Source of the DNA: Pseudozyma flocculosa PF-1
Lineage: Eukaryota > Basidiomycota > Ustilaginomycetes > Ustilaginales > Ustilaginaceae
Length of the DNA stretch: 64,000 nucleotides
Assembly: GCF_000417875.1 (NCBI RefSeq)
Contig: NW_006920871.1
Coordinates: 665,239 to 729,238 of the forward strand
Direction of reading: 5' to 3'
The translations under genes were made by a program, and so were the position numbers. Position 1 is the stretch's first letter, and the number at the start of each line of letters is the position of its first letter. Shown in pieces: positions 32,550 to 44,271 of the stretch. The notes below the pieces were generated by a model. That model was not told where the DNA came from. It saw only the letters and a list, made by a program, of their open reading frames with translations, and ran no database searches.

Positions 32550-32778
32550 GCGCTCCTCATCCAGGCAGCACCAGCTTCCTCGTCCGTCCGCGCTTCGCTT
32601 GTTCCGCTGCACCTCTCCATCCCCTGCCCCGCTCGTTCCGCCTTCCGTCGTCTCCTGTACCATGTGTCAATACTCAGCCCAAAGGTTCCGGTCTCGCTCC
32701 ACTCTCCCTCGCGCCAACGTCAAGCGCCTCTGTTCGGCTCTCGCCTCGTCTGCCATTGCGCATCTCGATACGGCTATG

Positions 32779-35700
32779 CTACGTGGCCGAAGCAGGGGCC
32801 CCAGGCCCCACCGCAGGCTTGCAGTACTCGCTGTCGCTGCTTGGGTTCCCCGCCCAGTTCGGGATGGGCCCGGACCACCTCATGATGGTGACGCTGAGCA
32901 AGAAGATGGCCAGCGCGTTGACCGACGCGCCGGCGTCCAGGGCGGCCGAGACGACGTAGTTGAAGCGCTCGAACCATTTCGGGTGCCTCGTACGGAGGTG
33001 CTTCTGCGACAGCCAGCTGAGAGCGAAGCCAGTCATGATGACGTTGGTCGGGATCGTCGGCGGTGCGCAGGCGCCGTGAAGGATGATGGGCCAGGCCACC
33101 TTGTTCCACATCTTGCCGCCGTAGCGCTTATGGAGAAGGTAGGGGATCAGGGGTAGCAGCGCGCCGATGAGGAAGCCGGCGTAGAGGATGCGGTACTCGC
33201 CCGCAAAGAATTCGGCCGGTCCAATGAGGCCCCAGATAACCGAGGCCGAGAAGAAGATGTGCACCTTCCTGCCGTCCCACTGGCCGCTCGGATCCTCGAC
33301 AGTGCCGTCGAGGAAGCCGCGGTAGCCCGAAGCAGGGTCGAGGATGATGTTGACCACGACGAGGTTGACGACGCAGCCGATGGCGGTGCCCACGAGCTGC
33401 GACACGAACATGTGCTTGGGCGGCACCTTGAGGTAGTGACCGCACTTCAGGTCGGTCAGTAGATCCAGCGCCTGGGCGAGCGACATGTAGGCCATGATTT
33501 TGAAGAGGACATTGCCGATCGGGTTGCCCGGCATGATGTAGCCGATGACGAATTCGGAGATGACGTTGAGCCCGACACCGGTGTCGGATACGGCGCGGAG
33601 GATGCCGACGGGCACAAGGAAGATCGGGCCCATGAAGATCGCCATCAGCAGCGCCCAAACCGGGAGCTGGAGCGACGGCGTGGTGACGACTAGGATGCAA
33701 GCTGCCATCGTCGTCAGACCGAACGTCGTCCAGTACCACGAGCGCGGCACGGGCGCGTAGGCCCTCATCAGGCGGTTGTGGATGTCCTGCATGTTTGGGA
33801 GGAGGCGCGCGATGGCGGACGCGAAAGCATCGGGTGTCGGAGGCGATCGTAGCGTCAGTCCGCGTCCAGGCGGTTTTGCTTGGCGCAGCAGCGGCTCCCA
33901 GACTCACGTCGTGTTCATGGCGATTGACAGCCCGCTTGATGTCATTCCAGTGCCAAAGCAACGTGTGCGTGAGCACGCTGGTGAGGGTGGCGAAGCTCAG
34001 GCCATAGGTGAGGGCAAAGAAGGGCGTCAGGAGCATCGGCTTCGACTCCTCCCATTTGTCGCGATCCAACGTGCTGTCCGGGTTCAGCAGGCCGGTAACG
34101 TCGAACTTGGTAAAGTTTTGGTGGTAGAGTCCCGAGCCCAGGACATCAGGAAAGGACCGCGCCTGCCACATGTTGAAGCCGAAGTAGTAGAGCGGTGCGA
34201 TGATCCAGCACATCCCCGCAATGCCGCCGTAGAAGTTGAGCGCTGCCCACTGCCAGAGGATATCGATTTCCGGGAGTCAAAGGAACGCCTCAGGTGCAAA
34301 GGCTCAGCGAAGGCTGTGCTGCACCGCGTCGCAACGCTGGCACCGCCTGGCTCACCCAGGGCTGGTAGAAGGGTCCCGTCATGCCAGCGGCGTTCCAGTC
34401 GAGGGTGAAGTTGAGAAGCCCGAGGCCATGATACCCGCTGCTGAGGATGCGGAACGTCTGGTTCTGGTTGTTGACGAGGCAGAGGACGGCAATGCTGCTC
34501 AACGTCGGCGCGATCATCGCCGGTAGGAACTGGTACACCTGCAGCGGGCAGAGCCACCGTGAGGAACAAGGTCCGATCGGTTACACGTCAGCCCACCGCT
34601 CAGCAACTGCACCGTCGTGGGCATCGACTTACGAAGATGGCAATGAAGACGAGGAAGAACATGCGCAGCCTCGCTTTGTTGTAGGGAGATTTGCCGTCAT
34701 GCAGCGTGTGAAAGAGGCTAGTCGTGACCAACGTGCTAGGCCACAGCATCGACGGCGGCTCTGCGAACGCGTCGCCGTGGCTTGCGCCGTTGGCAGTCAG
34801 GAAATCTCAGTTGCGCTCGATTGCCAAACCCGTCAGTCGTTGCCATGCCACTCACTGACAAGCAGATCCGTCACCAGGCCCGCCCAGCCAAAGCCGAGAA
34901 CCTGCGACGAGATAAGGAGCGTCAGGGACGCCAGCCACGGCATTCGTTGGTGGCTGTCAAGAACGAACATCGCAGCGCGCGGCGATGAGCAACCTCGCTA
35001 ATGACCCCTATGCTTCTGCGCTCGAGCTCACTAGAAGAGTTCTGCGTGCCGGTAGAGGGGGAGAGGGTGAGGCCAGGTGGTGAGGTTGTGAGGTTGTGAC
35101 ACTGAGCAAGCGCCGCAAAGCTGTCGCAGCACTTGCAGCCTCGCGCAGCATCATCGGCACTCACCTTGAATGTTGATGATGTCCGTCGCACCGGCCGAAG
35201 AAGCGCCAGAAGACGATATGATGGCCACGAGCATGTGCTCCCTGCACAAATGAAAGGACACGATCTCCTGCCTCAGTCGCCTCCGCCCTTGCTAATCTGT
35301 CACGCATGTAGGAACCCGACGGCGTCGACCACTCACTTGATGCTAAAGGGCCCGGGGTTCAGCTCGAACGACCAAGGCCCGATCCAGATTGTCTTGTCCG
35401 GTAGCTTCCGGGCAAGCCATTTGCCCACCGGCAGCGAGATCAGGATGACAAAGTAGGTGCTGAAAGAAGGCCTGTGGGTTCACAGATCAGCGGCGCGGAC
35501 AACGATGCACGAAGCCGTAGGCGTACCCGTCAGTCCAGCCACTGGATCACTTATCTGGATCAGCGCGGGACACAGAACATTTCCACGCACGAGTTGGACT
35601 TGTAGAAGAAGAGCTTTCAGAGCAAAGCAGCAAGCGGCGGACCAGAGGGATGCATGCCGACGGATTTGCATTGCAGAGGGAAGCGCAAACAAACGCAGCC

Positions 35701-36407
35701 GGGCACAAGGCATCAGCGGATCAGAAGGCCTCGTTGCCGCAAGACCTCCATCCGCAGACGCACACGTCCGGGGTCTCTCCTCGTCAGGCATCCGCGAGAG
35801 GGAGAGGCTGTTTACTCACCTGGCTAACGGCCGCGCCGATGACACAGAAGAAGCTGCCGATTACGAGCGCCCTCCAGGTGAGGGCGGGCAAGCTGGGATC
35901 GTCATCCTCTGGGACAGCCTTGCTGACGAGGAAGAGGGGGTCGTCCTTGTCGTACTTCGCAGACAGGCTGCCGGTTGGCCGGTGGCCTCTTGCCCTGGCG
36001 ATGCGCCTCTTAACGCGTTTGGCCGCTGTCGGACCGAGCTCGATGGCACCGTCGTCGTCCTCGCGCAGGTCGGATGTCGAGGCCGAAGCGGGGTCCAGCA
36101 TCAATGCGGCCTCATCGTCGATGTCATCCTCGTCGTAATCATCTTGACTGTCGATGCTGTGAGGGCGGCGGCCGTCGGAGCGCCGGGTATTGTCGATGTT
36201 GCTCGATTGTGCGCTCCCGGGGGCCAAGCCAAGCGAGGGTGGCGATGCGGGCGCATCCTGCGAATCTCTGCCGATGTCAAAGACAGCATGAGTCGATCCT
36301 TCCGAGGCCACTGTCGCCTTCGTGTGACGATTGGGCCTTCGTGCAATGTATGAAAGGCTGGGACTGGCCGGCGCATCGTCGGTCTCGGCTTGCGGTGCGG
36401 GACGCAT
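32779..36407 (-). CDS. OPT-family oligopeptide transporter
   Basis: Nine exons join to 888 residues: 36407-35820, 35613-35591, 35471-35337, 35241-35165, 34993-34856, 34805-34633, 34538-34356, 34249-33908, 33786-32779. A Ser/Asp-rich cytosolic N-terminus (about 180 residues) precedes SLPALTWRALVIGSFFCVIG. Family landmarks follow: FFYKSNSPSFSTYFV, LPVGKWLA, FELNPGPFSIKEH, QVLGFGWAGL, WPSTLVTTSLFHTLH, YQPWWAALNFYGG, VGLNVISEFVIGYIMPGNPI and the late NVIMTGFALSWL. About 14-16 hydrophobic segments are visible. OPT proteins are proton-coupled plasma-membrane carriers of small peptides, glutathione or metal chelates; the substrate cannot be read from the sequence. The second exon is a 23-nt microexon. 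The exon 4/5 junction (acceptor before 34993) is the least certain. Confidence 0.9.
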
Positions 36408-37310
36408 GCTGCCGAGCAGGTGGGGGGTGCGCGGCGAGCCGGTCGGGCGATGCTGATGTTGGGGGAGCCAGAGGGCACGAAAGACGACGCCGGTGAGTCG
36501 AATACAGCTCTCCTTTTGAGAAAGACGGAGGTGGTGGTGGTGGTCTCGGTGGTGGTGGTGGTGGTGGGCTATTAGAGCTGCGCTGCGACTCGAGGGAAAG
36601 GCGTTTGCCAGCAAAGCACAACTCTGGCCTGCATATGCAGGGTCGCTGCACCGTGCGAGGGCTTCTTCCTTCTCGTGGCTATGGGGCCGGAATCGGGGTC
36701 GAGGTTGGAATCGGGGTCGAGGCTTGGAATCGGGTTGCAGGGTCGATCACGAATTGAAGCTTTGCGAAGATGTCGGGCCTCCCTCCACACGCCGCTCAGC
36801 CGCTGCCCTGCCCCCCAGACCAGGTCAGGCCAGACCAGGCCAGGCTGGAAAGGCGCAGGCAGCCAAGGCCAAGAGAGAGGCTGGCCTGCCCCCCAGCCAA
36901 GCCGAGGCTAGGCAGGCAAGGCCAGGCCAGGCTCAATCACCCGCCCCATGCGCCCACACACACACACGCACGCTCGCACGCCCGCCAGCCGGTCACGGTC
37001 ACAAGCAGGCCAGAGGGCCGGGTCAAAGGGGCCTATGCCACGCTTGCTTGACGCCAGCTGCTCAGCCCTTGTCGCTTGGCCTGTTGAGCTCCACTCGTCA
37101 CCAACATCACCACCACCACCACCACCACCACCACCACCACCACCACCACCACCACCACCACCACCACCACCACCACCACCACCACCACCACCACCACCAC
37201 CACTGCGACCACCTCGCCTCTGCGCTGCCTTTTCCACCCGCCACCCACTTTCCTGCACTCCATCACCCAAACCCTTCCCGGCACAGCCCCCTCCACCGAC
37301 GCCGCCCACC
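36408..37310. other. Divergent promoter region between OPT gene and SKP1
   Basis: Contains purine/pyrimidine-skewed stretches: GGTGGTGGT at about 36530-36570, AGGCCAGGCC at about 36830-36930, ACACACAC at about 36957-36972, and the long CAC repeat listed separately. No gene seen. Confidence 0.55.
37105..37203 (+). repeat. (CAC)n microsatellite upstream of SKP1
   Basis: An almost pure CAC/ACC repeat of about 32 units, ending 108 bp before the SKP1 ATG, therefore probably in the promoter or 5' leader. Confidence 0.9.
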
Positions 37311-38272
37311 ATGGTCAGCCTCACCACCTCGGACAACGAGCAGTTCACCGTCGACAAGGACGTCGCAGAGCGCTCCGTTCTCATCAAGCAGATGCTCGAG
37401 GGTGAGCTCGAGACACGCTCGCAGCAGCCACACGCTCACTCTGCTGCCTCTTGCTGACTTGCTCCGCCTTGCACATCCTCCCGCCCTCACCTGCCCCCCA
37501 ACTCAACCCGCCACCAGACATTGGCGATACCGACCAACCCATCCCTCTGCCCAATGTCTCGTCTAACGTTCTCAAAAAGGTGAGCCCAGCGGCCTCCTCC
37601 CTTGCGACACCGCCCCCACAACCACTGACGAGCCCACTTCACCCAACAACCCCTCTCCTCTCATCCGACCCAGGTGCTCGAGTACTGCGCCCACCACCGC
37701 AACGACCCCCCTCCGCCCGCCGACGACGCCGAAGAGTCGCGAAGGAGGACCACCGACATCTCGGAATGGGACTCCAAGTTTATCCAGGTCGACCAGGAGA
37801 TGCTCTTTGAAATCATCCTCGCCGCAAACTACCTCGACATCAAGCCCCTCCTCGACGTCGGCTGCAAGACTGTGTAAGTATCTGTGCCGACGTCAAGCGG
37901 ACAGCGGGCGCAGCAAGCGGGGCATCGCTCCTCCATGCGGCACGCCGACTGACCCACCTCGACACCCACCGCCTCCGTCTCCGCTCGCAGCGCCAACATG
38001 ATCAAGGGCAAGACGCCCGAAGAGATCCGCAAAGTCTTCAACATCCAGAACGACTTCAGCCCCGAGGAGGAGGCGCAGATCAGGAAGGAGAACGTGAGTG
38101 CTCCCGGCGCATGTGGCAGCGCAGGTCGAATCGGCCCGCCAGTGCACCGGCCCCTCGCCACAGCCAGGACTCCTGCACGGACCGCGAGCGAGGCAGGTCG
38201 AGCGATTGCTAACCGTGCCAAACCTCTTGTTTCATCCCTGTCTTTCTCCAGGAATGGGCCGAGGACCGCTAA
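37311..38272 (+). CDS. SKP1: SKP1, SCF ubiquitin ligase core subunit
   Basis: Exons 37311-37401, 37518-37579, 37674-37873, 37991-38093 and 38252-38272 give 158 residues, the usual size. The N-terminal BTB-like fold starts [20 protein letters not shown]. Family signatures follow: [58 protein letters not shown], and the end [16 protein letters not shown] ... ENEWAEDR. SKP1 links cullin 1 to F-box proteins and also serves other F-box complexes (family knowledge). All four introns have standard donors. Confidence 0.97.
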
Positions 38273-39607
38273 ACGATGCCGACGGAAAAAGTGCCGGCGC
38301 TGGCCGAAGTGCCGCGCCGCGCTGCACCGCATCGCACCATGCCTGCTGCGCGCTGGTGTGACTAGCCCGGCCGCCACTCAGAATCGCTCTCGCTCCACGT
38401 TCAAAGGCCTCGACCGATGGGTCCAGCCAGGTCTTCTGCGACTTGAAGGGTCTCCATCCGGCATGTACTTCTATTCCCCACTCCTGCGCGCAAACAGTTG
38501 CGAGCCGACCAGCCGATCCCATTCCGACTTCATGATCATCGCTGCCTCTCCCCTTGCCCACTAACTCTCCCAGCCCACGGCAGGGTCCCCGGACGTTGCC
38601 GATCCAGCGGGACCCGGCAGGGCCACCGCAGGAGCTCTTCGCATCAGCCTTGGATTTGCCAGTTTCGGTGATGCCAAACCCGAGCTGCAATGTCGTCGCC
38701 GTGCGGCGATGTAGCTGGACGGAGTCCGGAAGATCCGCTGTCAAGCCTGCGCAGATCGATACCTGCGCAGCGGCAGGCTGGTCACCCACTGATGTGGGCC
38801 GACGGCGGCCTCACCAGCGGCGCAGCCCTGCTGTCGACCACCCTTGACGAGCTTTCTGAAGGGTCTTCCGGTGTCTCTGCGCACTCGCTCTGGACCGACG
38901 CCCCGCCCTGGTGCCCAAGGAGGGCTCCAGAAATGAAGTCGACAGGTGCGAGCACAGGCCAGGCGGCGGGAGGACCCGCGCCGATCTCCGCCCATGTTCG
39001 CTCCCTTCGCCCATGTTCGGGCCTCCAGTACCGATCCTGGGGTCGGGCGCCAGGCAAGCGGATCCAATCTGCGTCCGGTCCGCATGCGCGGGTGCGGGTG
39101 CGGCTGGCCATTCGGCAGGGCCTCGGTAGATGTTCAAGATATCGCCGGCTGCTGGCCTTCACTGACCCCCGCCACTCTTCTCGTCCACGCTCTGCTTTCC
39201 TGATCTGCCCCGTCCGCACCACCTGTCACGAACCTGATCAAGAACCACGACGCCGCCGCCGTCCCAACCTCTTGTGCAAGCGGATGCAGCGCTTCCGCAC
39301 GCTGCCCGGTCCCGACATGCCCTTTCGCCTGCCCGCACGGCGACCCCAGGCGGCGCGGAAGGGCACCGAGCCTGTTCCCCGGCTGATCCGTCCGGCTCGG
39401 TCGCTGCTGCTGTGCGGGCGATGCGGCCGACGAGGCTAGCCAGGCATGCTTGCTGTGTACACTCCCCCGGGCCAGGTTCTTCGCCGAAGCGTCGCCGCAC
39501 AGTCGGCATTGGATAGGTATAAAGCTGCGAGGCGAAGACAGGACGATCCTGGGCTCGTCGCCATCGAGCAGGCACACGAAAAGCCCCTCGCCCTTCAAGC
39601 TGCCGAC
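38273..39607. other. Intergenic, no convincing gene
   Basis: About 1.3 kb between SKP1 and the Zn2Cys6 gene. Several ORFs of 100-250 codons overlap on both strands, as expected for GC-rich DNA. They share no domain, splice structure or codon pattern that favours one of them. Confidence 0.5.
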
Positions 39608-40712
39608 ATGTGCGCCGAGGCCACAGCAAGCGACTCTGTACCGACGCAGCGCGACCCGCCAGCTCTGGGTTCTCGAATGGCTCCAGGCGTGGGGGGACGG
39701 GGATCCTCTGCGACGTCCACCAGTGGCAGCGATCCCGAGCTCGGCTGCTCTGTCAATCTTTCTCGGGGCTCGACTGCGGCCGGCGACGCGACCGACTCGT
39801 CCACCTCGACCGCCTCACCGCCTCCAGAGGGCAGCAAGGACGTGCCGAGACGCATCGTCAAGGCATGCGACCAGTGTTGTGGGTATCCTCTCTACCTTCG
39901 CGATGTCGCACCCCTGCGGCGCACGGTGCCGACGCTGATCATCTTCGACCTCCCTTCTGGTTCCCGTTGGGCGCATCGCATTGGTACTGGTGCACAGACA
40001 AGCTCAAGCGGCGCTGCTTTTCCGAGAGCGACGACGCCACCTCGTGCTCGCGTTGCCTCCGCCTCAAGAAGAAGTGCACGTGGGACCAGGTGCCGTCGCG
40101 CGTGGCGCGGCCCAACGCGCGGGCGCCACCGCAGTCGACATCTGCCCAAGGCGGCGGCGAAGCGGGCGCGCTGAGATACGTGCCGCCCAATCGTCGCAAG
40201 AGAGGGTTGCAGGCATCGCTCGAGGCGCAGCAGAAGCGGCAGGCGGCGACGGTGACCAAGAAGCGCAAGATCCAAGCTACATCTCTCGCCGGCGCCGATC
40301 AGAAGGCGAGCCGGGCGGCCAAGGGCGACGTCGCGAGCAAGGCGACAGAGGGCGGTGCGTTCGTCCAAGCGCCGATGGCGACGGCAGCGCTGACCAGCGA
40401 GGAGCTGAATCAGCGTCTCGCCGAGACCGTCTGGACGAGCGAGGGCGGATGGAGCACCTACCGCTCTCCCTGTCCTCCCCCTCATCTCTCAACGAGTCTC
40501 GACCTTTCGAGCCTACCTCCGCTTCCACCGCCACCGGCATCGACAACGGCGTCCCCGTACGACTACAGCGCCGCCGCCATTATGCCGTCGTCTCAGCTCC
40601 CCCCGCTGACATCGTGGCAAGATCTGTACGGGACGCAGGTCGATCCTCCCGCCCCGTCCGCATCGTCGGTTGGTCCAGGTAAGGCCGGCGCGCCGTGGCC
40701 ACCGACGCTGCT

Positions 40713-40743
<31 letters not shown>

Positions 40744-41547
40744 TCGTCCTCTCTGCCGCCGAGCGGACCTGCTCCTCCGACACGGTCGTCCCAGGCGGTT
40801 CCGACGTATTTCAACGCCTGCAGGAGCCTGGCGGCCGAGCATGGTTTGATACTCCTCTCGCTGCCCCTTGCCTCGCACCGATCGCGGCCCACAAGCGGCG
40901 AAGGCAGTACCGTCGTCGTCGATCCAATGACACCGCCTCCTTCCACCACATCTTCCACCGCATCGTCGTCATCGTCGCCATCGACACCGGATGGAGACGT
41001 TGCGGGCGCGGGTGCGGGGTACCTGCGCGCCAACGGAACGACGCTCTTCTACCCACCTCACCTCGTCCCGCCGCCTATACGCCGACGGGCCGACGAAGAG
41101 TCGCTCGTCTCGGCCCTCCTCGAAGCTCTCGCCCCCGCACCATCGTCTTGGTCGCGCAACGTCATCACGTCCAGCGGCAGCGCAGAAGGTCCCTCAAGCG
41201 TCACTGAGACAGCGACGGCGACGGCGTCAGCGACAGCGACGTGTCTGCCTCGCTTCGACCCGCGTAGCATGGCACTCCGGACAACTCTCGAGGAAGACGA
41301 AGTCGACTTCGCCGGGCCAAACCGACTTCGAGGATCGCAGCCCGTCGTGGACGCATCGACCTGCACGGCCGTCGTCGACAACCCCGGCGTCGGTTTCAAG
41401 AGGGAACCGCACGATGACGTTGTCTCCCTCTGCCTCTCTCGTCCCCTCGTCACGGCGGCACAGACAGGGGCAGGGGCAGACGTCGACGAGTACGACCGTC
41501 AGATCTGGCGCTCAGACGCCATTGCCAGCGCCATGGATTGGCTTTGA
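39608..41547 (+). CDS. Zn2Cys6 (Gal4-type) transcription factor
   Basis: Two exons, (39446 or 39608)-39878 and 39998-41547. Joining them creates the binuclear zinc cluster ACDQCYKLKRRC ... SCSRCLRLKKKCTWD, split by the intron inside the first Cys pair region; all six Cys are present. Starting at 39608 the product has 606 residues; the in-frame ATG at 39446 would add 54. The rest is low-complexity: a basic region with KKRKIQ, Pro runs, Ser/Thr-rich stretches, and an acidic C-terminus. No fungal middle-homology domain is obvious. It is a nuclear DNA-binding regulator by family; targets unknown. The start is uncertain. Confidence 0.85.
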
Positions 41548-41772
41548 CCCGACCCCCGGCTAAATTCCCCTTTTTGAGGCGCGGCCATGGTCAGATCGAC
41601 GAGTGGTGAATGCGAGAACAAGGGGTGCGTCTTGGGTTGCGCTTTCTTTTGACCAGTGTACGTACTTCTACGTCGCCATCCCGCAGGAGCGGCCAGAGCC
41701 GAGGTGTCGCTGTGTGTGCTCCCTCTGCAATCTCGACGGGCTGCGAAGGCATCTTCTCGTCCCACCTCCCGC

Positions 41773-44271
41773 TTACTCTTCGTCGACGTCCATGCCCGTG
41801 TCTTCACCTCGCGTTTGCTCATCGGCAGCCTGCTCCTCACCACCAGCCTCCTCTGCACCGCCATCACCGTCGCCAGCCGCCGCTGAAGCGGATGCCGTCG
41901 TCCTGCTACGTCTGGATCGGCGTCCTCCCCCCTCGCCCTCGTCGGCCGCCACGTCGCCCGAATCGCCCGCACCGGCCGCCTCGGCCTGGAGCGCCGCGAG
42001 CTCCTCGTCGCCGTCGATGGACCCGGCATCCTCGTCGTCGGTCCCGTCGTCGTCGCGGCCGCTCTCGTCGTTGCCGCTCTTGCTCCCCGCCTCGTCGTCG
42101 TCGTCGTCATGGTTGTCTCGCGCACCGCCTCGCGTCTGCTCGTCCTCGTCCTCGTTCTCGCCGTCCGCTTCCGCTTCCGCTTCCGCATCCGCATTGGCAT
42201 CTGCGTCGGCATCCGCATCCCGTCGCGCTGCTTGCTGCTGCTGTGCCGCCACGGCCGCCTCCTCGTCGTCGTCCTCGTCGTCGTCTCCAAAGATCCGACG
42301 CGATTCGTCGGCGGCGTCGTCCGCACCGTTGGGCGAGCCCTCGGCCGCCGCATCGGCCGCCTCAACCGGCGCCGCCTCGTGCTCCTCGTCGCCGTCGACG
42401 TCGTCTTCGGCCTCGTCTGCGCTGCTCTCGTACGGGTCGAGCGCGCCCATGTCGTCGACCTGGCTGCGCAGGTGGTAGCGACGCAGCTTCTCGCGCTCCG
42501 TCATGTCGCGGTTCGAGAGCGTAATCACATCCCACTTGCCCGGGTAGCGCCGGTCCTTGTTGCGCAGCTTTTCGTTCTTGGCCACCTGCACGTGATTCGC
42601 GACCGGGTAAAGGATGTCGGAGGTGGACAAGGTAAGTCGAGGCCGTCCTAATCGGCAGACCCTTTCTCGAGCATCGGTGACGAGCTGCCGCCGTCTCGTC
42701 GCACGCGGCTGACTGCAACTTACCCTCGATCGCCACACGCGCAGCGTGAAGCGCATCCCGACCTTGTGGTAGTACGCCTTTGGCTTGGACTTGAACGCCA
42801 GCGTGGCGCCCGTGCCGTCCGGCGCCGCGTCGCGCTCCTTGCCCTTGGTGAGCTCGCTCCTCCGGCTCCGCTTCCGCCTCTCGTGCTCGGCCTGCGGCAC
42901 CGCTGTCGTCTGCACGCCGCCATCCGCCCCGTCCTCGTCGTCGTCGTCGCCGCCAAAGAGGTCGTCGTCATCATCGTCGTCGCCAGCGCCACCAGGACCG
43001 CCGCGGGATCGTTTGGCACCTTTGATCGGATCGATGTCGGCATCCGGATCCTCGTCCGGCACGCCGTCGTCGAGGCTGAGGAGCAGCACGTCGTGCGAGC
43101 TCTCGGCCGTGTCCTTGGGCACGTAGTCGCGGATCCACTTGTAGGCGGTGCCCACCTCGTTGCGCGAGGCGCCCTCGCCCTCGCCATCGCCGTCGGCATC
43201 GGCATCGGCGCCATTGATCTTGGCCGCTGGGAACTTGCCCGTCCGCCTGCGCTTGCGCAGCCGCCTCGACTTTTCGTCCTCGAGCGCAATGTCCTCGAGC
43301 AGCGACATGGGCGCGTCTGGGTCGTCGGGCAGGTCCTCGCCGGTGGGGAGGTAGTAGGAGACGCGCTGCTCGTTGTTGACGGTGACGGGTCGGAGGAGTG
43401 CGACGTCGAGGCGCGGGTCGACGATGGGCACGCCGTTGACGATGCGGCCGGGCGGGTCGATGAAGCGGACAACGTGGTAGTCGGTGGCCCAGGTGTCGGG
43501 GTCGGGCAGCAGCTCGAACGACGAGACAGCCGTGACGCCGCGCTTGGTCGGGTGCACGAGGCGGTCGAGGGGCTTTTGGGCGTCGCGGAACGACTGCTGG
43601 ATCTTGTTGACCTGTGCCTCGCGCGAGGTGTTGACGGCCTCGACGTGGCGGGGCTTCTGGACGGCCTGCTGGGCGCGTTTCTGCTCGGCGGAGAGGTACT
43701 CTGTGCGCCTTAGCCAGGTGACGTCGTCTGCGGCGAGCGTCGTCTTGGCGTTGGGCCCGATGGCCGAGGCGTGGCGTTGTTGGAGGGCGGCGGCGAGGGT
43801 GGCTGCCGAGGCGGGGTCGTCGGATGCGTGGAGCGAGGTGACGATGCCGATGGCGCCATTGGGGGCGGCGGTGCCGGCGGCGGGGAGCGCCGAGGCAAAG
43901 TCCTGGAGGAGGAAGGCGTCTGCGTCGTCGAGCGAGTCCTGGTCGAGCCTGTCTGTGGGTGCGACCGAGACTTCGGAGAGGTCGCCCTCCCAGAGGTCCT
44001 GGAAGCGCGCGAGGTCGATGGGCATGCCGGCATGGGCGTCGACGAGGACGGGGAGCGGGTGGGCCGAGGCGAGGCGGTCGGCAAAGTGCGGGTTGGCGTA
44101 GCGCGCCGGGTCAGTTGCGACCTTGACGAGCTTGGGGGCGTAGGGCGGGAGCGGGATGGGGTTGGGGTAGCGTACGCGGTCGATGAGCTCGCGCTTGCGC
44201 GACGACGACGACGACGACGAGGTCGAGGTCGACGAGGCGGCGATGCCTCTGGAGCCCGACGACGACGACAT
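41773..44271 (-). CDS. PAF1: PAF1-like subunit of the RNA polymerase II-associated PAF complex
   Basis: Exons 44271-42724 and 42585-41773 give 786 residues. The intron (GTAAGT ... GCAG) is in frame and easily missed as coding sequence. After a Ser run comes RKRELIDRVRYPNPIPLPPY and APKLVKVATDPARY, the conserved N-terminal PAF1 signature. The homology continues through RPVTVNNEQRVSYYLP and the exon-spanning MRFTLRVWRSRVAKNEKLRN region. The C-terminal third is extremely Asp/Glu/Ser-rich and ends MDVDEE. PAF1 acts with CTR9, LEO1, CDC73 and RTF1 in transcription elongation and histone modification (family knowledge). Its last 60 bp recur as an assembly artefact at 48298-48357. Confidence 0.85.
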   Translation of the reverse strand: MSSSSGSRGIAASSTSTSSSSSSSRKRELIDRVRYPNPIPLPPYAPKLVKVATDPARYANPHFADRLASAHPLPVLVDAHAGMPIDLARFQDLWEGDLSEVSVAPTDRLDQDSLDDADAFLLQDFASALPAAGTAAPNGAIGIVTSLHASDDPASAATLAAALQQRHASAIGPNAKTTLAADDVTWLRRTEYLSAEQKRAQQAVQKPRHVEAVNTSREAQVNKIQQSFRDAQKPLDRLVHPTKRGVTAVSSFELLPDPDTWATDYHVVRFIDPPGRIVNGVPIVDPRLDVALLRPVTVNNEQRVSYYLPTGEDLPDDPDAPMSLLEDIALEDEKSRRLRKRRRTGKFPAAKINGADADADGDGEGEGASRNEVGTAYKWIRDYVPKDTAESSHDVLLLSLDDGVPDEDPDADIDPIKGAKRSRGGPGGAGDDDDDDDLFGGDDDDEDGADGGVQTTAVPQAEHERRKRSRRSELTKGKERDAAPDGTGATLAFKSKPKAYYHKVGMRFTLRVWRSRVSCSQPRATRRRQLVTDARERVCRLGRPRLTLSTSDILYPVANHVQVAKNEKLRNKDRRYPGKWDVITLSNRDMTEREKLRRYHLRSQVDDMGALDPYESSADEAEDDVDGDEEHEAAPVEAADAAAEGSPNGADDAADESRRIFGDDDEDDDEEAAVAAQQQQAARRDADADADANADAEAEAEADGENEDEDEQTRGGARDNHDDDDDEAGSKSGNDESGRDDDGTDDEDAGSIDGDEELAALQAEAAGAGDSGDVAADEGEGGGRRSRRSRTTASASAAAGDGDGGAEEAGGEEQAADEQTRGEDTGMDVDEE

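Noticed and set aside
36724..37566. A protein with about 30 consecutive His residues, or a Pro/Gly-run protein on either strand
   Set aside because: These are translations of the CAC microsatellite and overlap the well-supported first SKP1 exon in another frame.
38232..39440. Several overlapping ORFs of 100-250 codons between SKP1 and the Zn2Cys6 gene
   Set aside because: None has a domain, and equally long ORFs occur in the other frames, as GC-rich DNA gives by chance.
42586..42723. The 46 residues between the PAF1 halves as coding sequence
   Set aside because: The segment is open in frame but has a GTAAGT donor, an AG acceptor and unrelated Arg/Ser-rich translation, so it is an in-frame intron.
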